A model generated the notes under the pieces. It did not search any database and was not told where the DNA came from. It was given only the letters and a program-made list of their open reading frames with translations. Below, piece by piece: positions 1 through 7,711 of a stretch of DNA of 64,000 bases. The stretch is taken from positions 620,001 through 684,000 of the forward strand of contig CAXXTS010000001.1 in assembly GCA_963676345.2 (NCBI GenBank), given 5' to 3'. The stretch is from G963665925 sp963676345 (GTDB lineage: Bacteria; Bacillota; Clostridia; Peptostreptococcales; Acidaminobacteraceae). Each line of letters begins with the position of its first letter. The first letter of the stretch is position 1. The translations under genes were made by a program, and so were the position numbers.

Positions 1-758
1 TAGAAGCGTTTCGAAATCGAAATCTCGATGCAGAATATCCTGTTCTTTGGGTAGATGCTCTTTATGAAAAGATCCGAGATAATGGGCATGTCAGAAACAT
101 GGCTGTTCACGTCGTTTGTGGCGTTAAACTTGATGGCACACGAGATATACTTGCAGTTGAGCCAATGTATGAGGAATCTGAAGCGAGCTATACAACACTG
201 TTTGATAAGTTGAAGGCACGAGGCGTTGAACACGTCTGGTTAGTTGTTTCAGATGCACATAAGGGCCTTGTTAGCGCAGCGCGAAAGTCATTTCTGGGAT
301 CATCCTGGCAACGTTGCAAGGTACATTTCATGAGAAATATCATGGCACATGTACCATCCAAACAGAAAAATCACTTCGGTTCAAAGCTGAAGCAAATCTG
401 GCTTCAACCTGATTACAATAGTGCTAAAAGTTATGCTTATACCTTTATGGATGAATATGAAAGTAAGTATCCAGAAGCGATTAAGACACTAGAAGAAGGT
501 CTCGAAGATTCACTTCAGTTCTTCAATTTTGAACAGATTGATTCTAGAAAAATCGCTTCAACGAACATGATTGAACGTTTAAACCGTGAAATTCGGCGAA
601 GAACCAAAGTCGTTGGCATTTTTCCATCGGTTGATTCATACATACGTTTAGTCACTTCCTACTTGATCGAATATAGCGAAGACTGGTCAACTGGAAGGTG
701 CTATATAGACTCGAAGGTCATCGATTTGATCTACGAGGAGAAACTTAAAGCTGCATAA
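1..758 (+). CDS. IS256-family transposase (5'-truncated by window edge)
   Basis: C-terminal 251 codons of a mutator-type (IS256 family, Transposase_mut) DDE transposase. The frame is open from base 3, so the Met at 99 is internal and not the start. It matches residues 147-397 of the complete copy at 4379-5572. The motif VLWVDALYEK carries a catalytic Asp, VVSDAHKGL the second, and STNMIERLNREIRRR the Glu, as expected for this family. It catalyses its own element's transposition through a circular intermediate (family knowledge). The stop is followed directly by the IS right end. Confidence 0.95.
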   Translation, partial: EAFRNRNLDAEYPVLWVDALYEKIRDNGHVRNMAVHVVCGVKLDGTRDILAVEPMYEESEASYTTLFDKLKARGVEHVWLVVSDAHKGLVSAARKSFLGSSWQRCKVHFMRNIMAHVPSKQKNHFGSKLKQIWLQPDYNSAKSYAYTFMDEYESKYPEAIKTLEEGLEDSLQFFNFEQIDSRKIASTNMIERLNREIRRRTKVVGIFPSVDSYIRLVTSYLIEYSEDWSTGRCYIDSKVIDLIYEEKLKAA

Positions 759-806
759 ACCTTATCGGATTTCTGGTGGTTTTTGCGCACAAGAGTTGAC
801 ACTATC
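1..806 (+). mobile_element. IS256-family insertion sequence, copy 1 (right part only)
   Basis: The right 806 bases of an element that recurs complete at 4277-5620; as far as I compared them the two copies are identical. The right terminus ends in GACACTATC at 806, and its inverted partner in the complete copy starts GATAGCGTAAA. The left end lies before the window, so the target duplication cannot be checked; the 8 bases after the end are TCAATCAG. Identity with the second copy suggests recent transposition. Confidence 0.93.
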
Positions 807-878
807 TCAATCAGCCTAAGGCAGTTAAAAAAGTCCATATTAAAACAAGCATTTAGACACTATAAGCGTTGTTATTAC

Positions 879-907
879 TTGAGTGCACCGTTTTGAAATG
901 TTATAAT
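879..907 (+). promoter_or_regulatory. Predicted sigma-A promoter upstream of a 43-codon ORF
   Basis: TTGAGT at 879-884, a 17-base spacer, and a consensus TATAAT at 902-907. It lies 17 bases before the ATG at 925. Nothing else in this 335-base stretch (807-1141) looks like a gene on either strand. Confidence 0.5.
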
Positions 908-924
908 TATTGTAGACGGAACAC

Positions 925-1056
925 ATGAAAAACGGAGTGATTAAGGGCTTAGAATTAGTAGTAGAACAACTTATGAATCGCATATCAGACCTTGAAAATG
1001 AAAACCGAAAACTCCATGAAACTGTAGAATATTTGACCATATTATTAATCACATAG
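925..1056 (+). CDS. Small coiled-coil ORF, possible transposase or regulator remnant
   Basis: Short ORF of 43 residues beginning MKNGVIKGLELVVEQLMNRI. The middle (LMNRISDLENENRKLHETVEYL) has a heptad pattern of a coiled coil, like the leucine-zipper segments near the ends of many IS-encoded OrfA proteins. A good promoter match precedes it, but the ribosome binding site is poor (AGACGGAACAC). Lying just beyond an IS end, it may be a leftover of another mobile element. I do not recognise a family and function is unknown. Confidence 0.3.
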   Translation: MKNGVIKGLELVVEQLMNRISDLENENRKLHETVEYLTILLIT

Positions 1057-1141
1057 GCTTGTGAGTATGGTCTTATTGCACCAGGAGCATTCTTTGTTTC
1101 AACAATTCTCGTTTTGATTCCTCCAAAACTTTTCTATATAT

Positions 1142-2359
1142 CTATTCAGGGCTTATATACTTACCCTTTTTCGAATTTACCGCATTACATATTCTTTTTA
1201 AACCCTCTTGTAGTGTTTTTCTAGGACATGCTAAATTCAACCGGATAAAACAGTCTGAATTTTGTACAAACATATTTCCACCTTCAAGTAGAACACCCGA
1301 TTCATAAGCAAAGAACATCGTCAAAGATTCATCAGGATCAAAATAAGCACTCACATCAACCCATGCTAAATACGTTGCTTCAGAAATGTTGAATTTTGCT
1401 TTCGGCATATGTTCTGCAAGGTAATCTCGCGTCAACTCAAAATTTCCATCTAGATATTCCGTCAGTTCATTTAACCACAATCCACCCTTTTCATATGCAG
1501 CTTGTGCACCTGCAACACTCAGTGGATTATCAAAGTTATAATGACGTGACAACCATTTTTCTTTAAGTTCACAGCTTCTGATAATAATATTTGAAATCAT
1601 GAATCCTGCTAGGTTGAACGTCTTGCTTGGCGCCATGCATGTTACAAGCTTATCGTAACCCTTCATGATTTTGCCAAGTGGAATATGCTGTTGGTCTGAA
1701 CGTAATAGATCACAGTGGATTTCATCAGAAATAACCCATAGATTATTTCTTTCACAGATTTCGGCCAGTCTAGCCAGTTCGTCTTCTTTCCACACTCTAC
1801 CAGTCGGATTATGTGGACTGCATAAAATAAATAGAGTTGTTTTTTCATCTGAAGCTTTTTTCTCAAAATCATCAAAATCAATTTCAAAATATCCATCATT
1901 ATTTAATAGGTCGGAACACACACTTTGTCTGCTGTTAAAATCTGCTGCATATTTGAAATATGCATATGATGGTGTCAGGAATAAAACTTTTTCATCTGGC
2001 TTAGTTATATAATCAACCATTTCATATAGTGCAGGAATAATTCCATTTGACATCACAAGTTCTTCTTTTGGAAATGACCAACCATACCTATCCACACACC
2101 ACTTTACAAAAGCATTATAGTAGTCATCAGAAAAAACACGAGTGTATCCGAAAATTTTCTTATCTAGTCTTTCTTTCACCGCATCAATAATCACATCTGG
2201 CACCGCGAATTCCATATCCGCAACCCACATACGAATGAACTCCTCGTCTTTAAAAGGAAATTTCATTGAATCATCTGCATGAAAAATGTAATCTCTAAAA
2301 CCATCCGTATTCAGTGCATTTGTATTTCTTCTCTCAATAATTTCATCAAAATCATACAT
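1142..2359 (-). CDS. MalY/PatB-family PLP-dependent C-S lyase / aminotransferase
   Basis: A 405-residue fold-type I PLP enzyme of the MalY/PatB branch (cystathionine beta-lyase or cysteine-S-conjugate beta-lyase). Visible motifs are WVADMEFAVP near residue 45, SPHNPTGR near 181, SDEIHCDLL near 211 and the cofactor lysine in APSKTFNLAG near 246; length is typical for the family. The start at 2359 is chosen over the longer frame to 2404 because AAAAGGTGGGTG lies just before it. The family releases pyruvate, ammonia and a thiol from cystathionine or cysteine conjugates. Divergent to it is an XRE regulator (2651-3358) that probably controls it. Exact substrate cannot be told from sequence. Confidence 0.85.
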   Translation of the reverse strand: MYDFDEIIERRNTNALNTDGFRDYIFHADDSMKFPFKDEEFIRMWVADMEFAVPDVIIDAVKERLDKKIFGYTRVFSDDYYNAFVKWCVDRYGWSFPKEELVMSNGIIPALYEMVDYITKPDEKVLFLTPSYAYFKYAADFNSRQSVCSDLLNNDGYFEIDFDDFEKKASDEKTTLFILCSPHNPTGRVWKEDELARLAEICERNNLWVISDEIHCDLLRSDQQHIPLGKIMKGYDKLVTCMAPSKTFNLAGFMISNIIIRSCELKEKWLSRHYNFDNPLSVAGAQAAYEKGGLWLNELTEYLDGNFELTRDYLAEHMPKAKFNISEATYLAWVDVSAYFDPDESLTMFFAYESGVLLEGGNMFVQNSDCFIRLNLACPRKTLQEGLKRICNAVNSKKGKYISPE

Positions 2360-2468
2360 AATCTTACACCCACCTTTTCGATTATTCTTAGTCCTAATAC
2401 ACACACACTGTGCCTTTCAAAATATTTGATTCTCAAACTTACTCTGATTAACTCATAACTTTATTTAT

Positions 2469-2497
2469 AGTTTAATTTGGGTTATCTCTTTCGTCAA
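2469..2497 (-). promoter_or_regulatory. Predicted promoter of the PatB-family lyase gene
   Basis: On the minus strand TTGACG (2492-2497), a 17-base spacer and TAAACT (2469-2474). It lies about 110 bases upstream of the lyase start. Confidence 0.5.
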
Positions 2498-2515
2498 AAT
2501 GCGTCATGTTTCATT

Positions 2516-2628
2516 AAAATAGACTTTTTTGTACTTTATTCTCTTTAAAATAGAATTTCATACCAATTGGTGCTATAATTTATTATATAATTATTTATTT
2601 CATGAAATATCATCAAATTGTCTATTTT
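2516..2628. promoter_or_regulatory. Repeated AAAATAGAM boxes in the lyase/XRE intergenic region
   Basis: Three related boxes: AAAATAGAC at 2516-2524, AAAATAGAA at 2547-2555 and, inverted, GTCTATTTT at 2620-2628. They bracket the predicted XRE promoter and sit upstream of the lyase promoter, so they are candidate operators of the XRE-family regulator. Inference from position and repetition only. Confidence 0.35.
2571..2579 (+). promoter_or_regulatory. Extended -10 promoter of the XRE regulator gene
   Basis: TGCTATAAT gives an extended -10 (TG-n-TATAAT). No good -35 element is visible, which is usual for extended -10 promoters. Confidence 0.45.
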
Positions 2629-2650
2629 AAGTAAACTTGGATGTGATTCT

Positions 2651-3358
2651 ATGTCAATAATAAGTACAGAAATTGGAAAAAGAATAAGGACCTATCGTAA
2701 AAACAGATCGATGACAATTGAAGAGCTCGCCAACTTGATAAGTAAAAGTAAGGCAACTGTCTCTAAATATGAAAAGGGCGAAATTGTACTAGATATCGTC
2801 ACACTCTACGAGATTGCCAAGGCGCTTCAAATTCATGTCGAACAACTCTTATACTACAATACCGAACGTACCGAAATTTCTTCAAGTGGAAGTAGACCCG
2901 CCTTCTTCAATGGCGTTTCACAGTTTTATTCATATGTATTTGATGGTCGTACGAATAAACTCATAAGATGTGTATTTGACGTCCTTTCTGAGGCCGGCGA
3001 ATCTAGATACAAGATTATGATGTACATGAACTTCAAAGATTATTCAAATTATCAAAACTGTGAAAATACATACTGGGGATATATTGAACATTATGATGCA
3101 CTTACAAATATTTTTATGACAAATAGCAATACGACTATGGAACAGGTTACTGCGAGTATTCTCGCGTCTTACCTAGACTCAGATACTAAATGGGGGCTCT
3201 TCTTCGGCATTTCATCACGGCCCCTAATGCCTATTGCAGTTAAAATGCTCTTTTCAAAAAAATTATTGAAAGAAGATGAAGCACTTATACGACAACTGAA
3301 AGTTTCACGCGAGGATATTCGCCTTCTTAAACTGTACAACATGCTTTCTGTGACTTAA
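2651..3358 (+). CDS. XRE-family helix-turn-helix transcriptional regulator
   Basis: A 235-residue protein with an N-terminal Cro/C1-type HTH over about residues 3-60 (IGKRIRTYRKNRSMTIEEL then KSKATVSKYEKGEI). It is followed by a ~170-residue C-terminal region I do not recognise, presumably for ligand sensing or oligomerisation. An in-frame TTG at 2618 would lengthen it, but ATG at 2651 after GGATGTGATTCT is preferred. It is transcribed divergently from the PatB-family lyase, with repeated AAAATAGA boxes between, so control of that gene and of itself is likely (inference). Confidence 0.8.
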   Translation: MSIISTEIGKRIRTYRKNRSMTIEELANLISKSKATVSKYEKGEIVLDIVTLYEIAKALQIHVEQLLYYNTERTEISSSGSRPAFFNGVSQFYSYVFDGRTNKLIRCVFDVLSEAGESRYKIMMYMNFKDYSNYQNCENTYWGYIEHYDALTNIFMTNSNTTMEQVTASILASYLDSDTKWGLFFGISSRPLMPIAVKMLFSKKLLKEDEALIRQLKVSREDIRLLKLYNMLSVT

Positions 3359-3392
3359 AGGGCCTTAGCATAACTTGCTTATGCCCTTTCAT

Positions 3393-3515
3393 TTAACACA
3401 TTTCAATATTTAGTTTTTCATACACAAATGCAGCTGTTGCGATATCTTCTACAGCCAGTCTCATGCCTTCAAACAGAGTAATTTCTTTGTTCATTTTCAC
3501 GTCAAGATTTCTTAC
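3393..3515 (-). pseudogene. C-terminal remnant of an ornithine cyclodeaminase-like gene
   Basis: An open stretch of 40 codons reading ...EITLFEGMRLAVEDIATA AFVYEKL to a stop at 3393. This resembles the extreme C-terminus of ornithine cyclodeaminase / mu-crystallin proteins (typically ITLFKSVGxAxxDxATA xxVY). Upstream it meets a TAG at 3516-3518, so only the tail survives. It is a decayed fragment, probably cut by rearrangements linked to the nearby IS elements. The match is from memory of the family, not a search. Confidence 0.45.
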
Positions 3516-3530
3516 CTAAAAGTACACCCC

Positions 3531-3797
3531 CTAGCTCTGCATTACTATATCAAGTACACTTTGACAACATTTACTACCTAACAATCTATTTTCAATGCTT
3601 TCATTTATTTTTATTTCCTTTGGTTCCGGTTTGTACTTGGTACGAGATGTTGAGTATTCCTCTTCCGTCCCAGCAAAGTACTCTTCTTCATAAACCACGT
3701 AGGAGAGTTGGTAGTTTTTTTTGTATTCTAATACTAAACGCTTTAATTCATCCTCAAGATTTGACAATATACCAGAATTACTATTTACATATTTCAT
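3531..3797 (-). CDS. Hypothetical 88-residue protein
   Basis: ORF of 88 residues with a convincing ribosome binding site (GGAGTGGATTAA before the ATG), so it is probably expressed or was until recently. The sequence is hydrophilic, rich in Glu, Tyr and Lys, without signal peptide or membrane segment. I recognise no domain. It lies 38 bases downstream of the broken lipoprotein gene on the same strand and may have been the last gene of that array's transcript. Confidence 0.5.
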   Translation of the reverse strand: MKYVNSNSGILSNLEDELKRLVLEYKKNYQLSYVVYEEEYFAGTEEEYSTSRTKYKPEPKEIKINESIENRLLGSKCCQSVLDIVMQS

Positions 3798-4276
3798 TTA
3801 ATCCACTCCAATCAGTGAAATCATATAATTTAAGTTTACTCATATATACTTGTTCTTCTAAATTCTTCAAGAAATTCTTCTAGCGAAATTGATTTATCAT
3901 GCTTAAATACTCTTAATTTTTCATCTAGCTCAGTCCCATATATATCTAACAGATAAAACTCATCTGTTTCGCTCCTAACTGTAAACAAACCATACGTTAT
4001 ACTAGATACATCACCAGATTCTCTAAAGTATTTTTCTGTTGGTTTCATTTTATTAAACAGATCAAAGATTACTGGTTTCATTATTTCGTCATACTCATAA
4101 AAAAACACAAAATTACTCATACATGAGTTAGCTCCCTCAGGTCTCGCATCATTTTTGCTTATAATCATGCGCGTCTTATCAATTATCCTACGCACTAATT
4201 CATAGTCAATATTTTGATTTTCTACAAAATAATATAACGAGACATCATACCAATCATCTAAAAACACCTCATCCAG

Positions 4277-5620
4277 GATAGCGTAAAATAAAGTGCGCAA
4301 AAATAAATAAAGGAAAAGCCATCGGAAACTCCGAAAAGGTAATTGTCTAGAAAACCCAAATAAGGAGATGATAAACCGATGGCTTACCAAAATTCTACCC
4401 TACCTTTTGAAAAAATGCTATTAAAGTTTCTAACTGCGCAAGACCCAATGCTTGAAATGCTCAAGTGGCTGTGCGAACAGCTGATGGAAGCAGAACTTTC
4501 AAATCAACTTGGAGCTGATAAATCAGAACGCTCAGGATCAAGAAATGGCTACAGAGCCGGATACCGACCAAGACGCTTTGATACGCGTATGGGGACTATG
4601 TATCTTATGGTTCCAAAACCACGTAAAGGTGGTTATATTCCATTCTTTGTGACGGAACGAAAACGTTCCGAAGCCGCTCTAATGAACGTCATTCAGGAAG
4701 CATTCGTCAATGGAGTTTCCACAAGAAAAATCGAGAAACTCGCTAAAAGTCTAGGGATCGATTCAATCTCGAAAGGCCATGTAAGTAACATCACAAAAGA
4801 GCTGAATGAACAAGTAGAAGCGTTTCGAAATCGAAATCTCGATGCAGAATATCCTGTTCTTTGGGTAGATGCTCTTTATGAAAAGATCCGAGATAATGGG
4901 CATGTCAGAAACATGGCTGTTCACGTCGTTTGTGGCGTTAAACTTGATGGCACACGAGATATACTTGCAGTTGAGCCAATGTATGAGGAATCTGAAGCGA
5001 GCTATACAACACTGTTTGATAAGTTGAAGGCACGAGGCGTTGAACACGTCTGGTTAGTTGTTTCAGATGCACATAAGGGCCTTGTTAGCGCAGCGCGAAA
5101 GTCATTTCTGGGATCATCCTGGCAACGTTGCAAGGTACATTTCATGAGAAATATCATGGCACATGTACCATCCAAACAGAAAAATCACTTCGGTTCAAAG
5201 CTGAAGCAAATCTGGCTTCAACCTGATTACAATAGTGCTAAAAGTTATGCTTATACCTTTATGGATGAATATGAAAGTAAGTATCCAGAAGCGATTAAGA
5301 CACTAGAAGAAGGTCTCGAAGATTCACTTCAGTTCTTCAATTTTGAACAGATTGATTCTAGAAAAATCGCTTCAACGAACATGATTGAACGTTTAAACCG
5401 TGAAATTCGGCGAAGAACCAAAGTCGTTGGCATTTTTCCATCGGTTGATTCATACATACGTTTAGTCACTTCCTACTTGATCGAATATAGCGAAGACTGG
5501 TCAACTGGAAGGTGCTATATAGACTCGAAGGTCATCGATTTGATCTACGAGGAGAAACTTAAAGCTGCATAAACCTTATCGGATTTCTGGTGGTTTTTGC
5601 GCACAAGAGTTGACACTATC
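4277..5620 (+). mobile_element. Complete IS256-family element, copy 2, with 8-bp target duplication
   Basis: 1344 bases. The ends form a 27-base imperfect inverted repeat: left GATAGCGTAAAATAAAGTGC..., right (reversed) GATAGTGTCAACTCTTGTGC.... The target TCATCCAG is duplicated at 4269-4276 and 5621-5628, and the uninterrupted target is seen in the paralogous lipoprotein genes (for example near 11820). One transposase gene occupies the element. Identical where comparable to the partial copy at 1-806. Confidence 0.97.
4379..5572 (+). CDS. IS256-family transposase
   Basis: Full-length 397-residue mutator-type transposase, usual length for IS256. The N-terminal DNA-binding part carries the family signature SRNGYRAGYRPRRFDTRMGT near residue 58 followed by the ...VPKPRKGGY segment. 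The DDE residues lie in VLWVDALYE, VVSDAHKGL and NMIERLNREIRRR. GGAGATGATAAACCG precedes the ATG. It cuts and joins its own element's ends. It sits inside lipoprotein copy A in the opposite orientation. Confidence 0.97.
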   Translation: MAYQNSTLPFEKMLLKFLTAQDPMLEMLKWLCEQLMEAELSNQLGADKSERSGSRNGYRAGYRPRRFDTRMGTMYLMVPKPRKGGYIPFFVTERKRSEAALMNVIQEAFVNGVSTRKIEKLAKSLGIDSISKGHVSNITKELNEQVEAFRNRNLDAEYPVLWVDALYEKIRDNGHVRNMAVHVVCGVKLDGTRDILAVEPMYEESEASYTTLFDKLKARGVEHVWLVVSDAHKGLVSAARKSFLGSSWQRCKVHFMRNIMAHVPSKQKNHFGSKLKQIWLQPDYNSAKSYAYTFMDEYESKYPEAIKTLEEGLEDSLQFFNFEQIDSRKIASTNMIERLNREIRRRTKVVGIFPSVDSYIRLVTSYLIEYSEDWSTGRCYIDSKVIDLIYEEKLKAA

Positions 5621-6528
5621 TCATCCAGAAAATTCTCATTCTCATACACATTTGAAGTGTCATAAGCTTTTTCATATGGATCAGAATATGTGTTAAAGCA
5701 AACAGGCGCATTAAACTGGACTATGAAATCTTCTGCGCCTTCTTCTTTAATGATGGCGTTTACTTTTTCTGAAAGTACTTTCTGTGTTAGTACGTGCTTG
5801 TATGTATCTAGTCCATAACTATCCGTTGAAAACTCTAATGTATAATCTTTCTTAGGTGCAAAGAAATAGGTTCTAGGCCCTCCTGTTCTAACATGATTGG
5901 GCTTTATAAAAACAAATTCTTCATTGTATTTTTCATGTAGACTGTCTAGTGTTTCATATACTCTATCAGTTGAGACCAATTTATTTTGGTTTTCATAATG
6001 CGTAAAGCTAATACAATTATCCTTATAAGGATCCGTTCTACTTATCGGTTGATTGAACACATATTGTCCAAATTTCGAAGGCTTAATATTGTATATCCTG
6101 TAAGTGTATTCAGTAGTCTCTAAACCCTTCTCATTCCATTTTTTATTATTTTAGGAATACATTTTTCAACAACTTGATGCCTGTCATAGTCATTTTGATA
6201 ATCTTCTTCTGTTAATCCATCAAAAAAGGTCGTCAAATAAATATCCATTGACCTAACATGCTTTTCTGGTGCTTCGAAGAAATCTTCAGCGGCTAATGAA
6301 CCTTGTCTATATGCATTCAAACTGTCATTGTAGTATTCGTTTTTCACACGTATTCTCGCGTAAAACTCCATTTCACTTATGTTAAGCACTTTTTTACTAA
6401 TAACACGTTCACTTCCATTGAACTCTTCTTCATAATGAACTTGTTCATTTATGTTAAACTGGTGCTAGTATAAATTGTTGGACACGAAAAGTAAGATATA
6501 ATAACTGTATCTGAAAGGACGTGTCCAA

Positions 6529-6804
6529 ATGAAAGCAACAGGAAAAAGATACGATCAAGGTTTCAAACAAATGATCGTAGATCTGTACAATACAACAGAT
6601 CATACCTACTCAAGTCTCGAAAGCGAATATGGCATCTCACATGGAACAATCCAACGCTGGGTAAAGCAGCTTACTCCGATTGACCAAAGCTCTGAAGAGT
6701 CCATGACTCCTGCTGAACTCAAGAAACTTCAAAAGGAAATGGCAAAGCTCCGTGAGGAAAATGAAATCTTAAAAAAGGCTATGGCCATATTAGCGAAAAA
6801 GTAA
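6529..6804 (+). CDS. IS3-family transposase OrfA
   Basis: 91 residues. HTH of the IS3/IS911 OrfA type (YDQGFKQMIVDLYN ... SSLESEYGISHGTIQRWVKQ) followed by a leucine-zipper coiled coil (ELKKLQKEMAKLREENEILKKAMAIL). Family OrfA binds the inverted repeats and, after -1 frameshifting, forms the N-terminus of the OrfAB transposase. GAAAGGACGTGTCCAA precedes the ATG. The frame overlaps OrfB. Confidence 0.93.
   Translation: MKATGKRYDQGFKQMIVDLYNTTDHTYSSLESEYGISHGTIQRWVKQLTPIDQSSEESMTPAELKKLQKEMAKLREENEILKKAMAILAKK
6771..6777 (+). promoter_or_regulatory. Programmed -1 frameshift site A_AAA_AAG
   Basis: Within OrfA the codons TTA AAA AAG contain the heptamer A-AAA-AAG. Slipping back one base moves ribosomes into the OrfB frame, which is open from 6777 to 7679 without a stop. 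This is the usual arrangement in the IS150/IS3 group. The fused product would be 383 residues. Confidence 0.85.
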
Positions 6805-7679
6805 GTAAATCCAGCATATTCGAGACAGCACATATTCTAAAAATTAATTATCCTACAAAAACAATCTGTGAAGTTCTATCCATTCCAAGGAGTACTTTTT
6901 ACGAAGTACAAAGTCGCACCCCTTCTGAACGACAGAAGGAAAATAAACTTCTTGGTGAGCATATACTACGCATATTTTCAGAAAGCGATGGTCGATATGG
7001 CGCTCCGAAAATCCGTGAGACTATGAAAACTGAAGCTCTTCTAGAGATTATTCCAAGTATGAAGCGCATTCAGCGACTCATGAAAAAACTCGGTTTAAGA
7101 GCTGTCGTTATGAAACGTTTCAAACCTCATTGTACAAAGACAACAAATGAAGATTTGCCGAATCTTCTAGGCCGTGATTTCTCGGCTTCTAAGCCTTGTG
7201 AAAAATGGGTTGCAGATATCACATATATCCATACTCTAAAGGATGGATGGTGCTACCTGGCTTCAATCCTTGACCTTCACACTCATAAAGTAGTTGGCTA
7301 TGAATTCAGCAAAAGAATGGATAAGGAACTTGTAATAAAAGCTCTCGATAAAGCGATGCTGCGGCAAAGAAAACCAGAAAATGTGCTCCTTCATACAGAT
7401 CGTGGCAGTCAGTATTTAAGCACAGCATACATAGTGAAAACAGATCAGTATAAATGCCGTAGATCATACAGCGCAAAAGGCAATCCTTATGATAATGCGG
7501 TAATCGAATCTTTTCATGCGATTCTCAAGAAGGAAGAAGTTTATCGAAAGGTATATCGCAATTTTGACGAAGCTCAGAAATCATTGTTCAAATATATCGA
7601 AGGTTGGTACAACAACCGAAGAATTCACGGGAGTATTGGCTACATGACTCCGAATCAATTTGAGGCATTAGCTATGTAA
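6777..7679 (+). CDS. IS3-family transposase OrfB (DDE integrase domain)
   Basis: Expressed as the second half of an OrfAB fusion; no clear independent start, so the coding stretch is given from the frameshift site. Begins with an HTH_21-type segment (ILRIFSESDGRYGAPKIRE), then an rve-type integrase core. The catalytic residues are D in EKWVADITYI, D in LLHTDRGSQYLS and E in NPYDNAVIESFHAILKKEE. It ends FEALAM, as usual for the family. The region between the second D and E is slightly short (TDQYKCRRSYS) but retains the conserved NPYDNA block, so activity is possible. Confidence 0.92.
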   Translation, partial: GYGHISEKVSKSSIFETAHILKINYPTKTICEVLSIPRSTFYEVQSRTPSERQKENKLLGEHILRIFSESDGRYGAPKIRETMKTEALLEIIPSMKRIQRLMKKLGLRAVVMKRFKPHCTKTTNEDLPNLLGRDFSASKPCEKWVADITYIHTLKDGWCYLASILDLHTHKVVGYEFSKRMDKELVIKALDKAMLRQRKPENVLLHTDRGSQYLSTAYIVKTDQYKCRRSYSAKGNPYDNAVIESFHAILKKEEVYRKVYRNFDEAQKSLFKYIEGWYNNRRIHGSIGYMTPNQFEALAM

Positions 7680-7711
7680 GATATCCCACTTTTCGTGGGT
7701 ACTGTAACAAA

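Noticed and set aside
1..5620. Composite transposon formed by two identical IS256-family copies flanking the lyase and XRE genes
   Set aside because: The right copy has its own 8-bp duplication on both sides (TCATCCAG) inside a gene whose parent sequence is known, so it inserted singly. The left end of the first copy is not visible.
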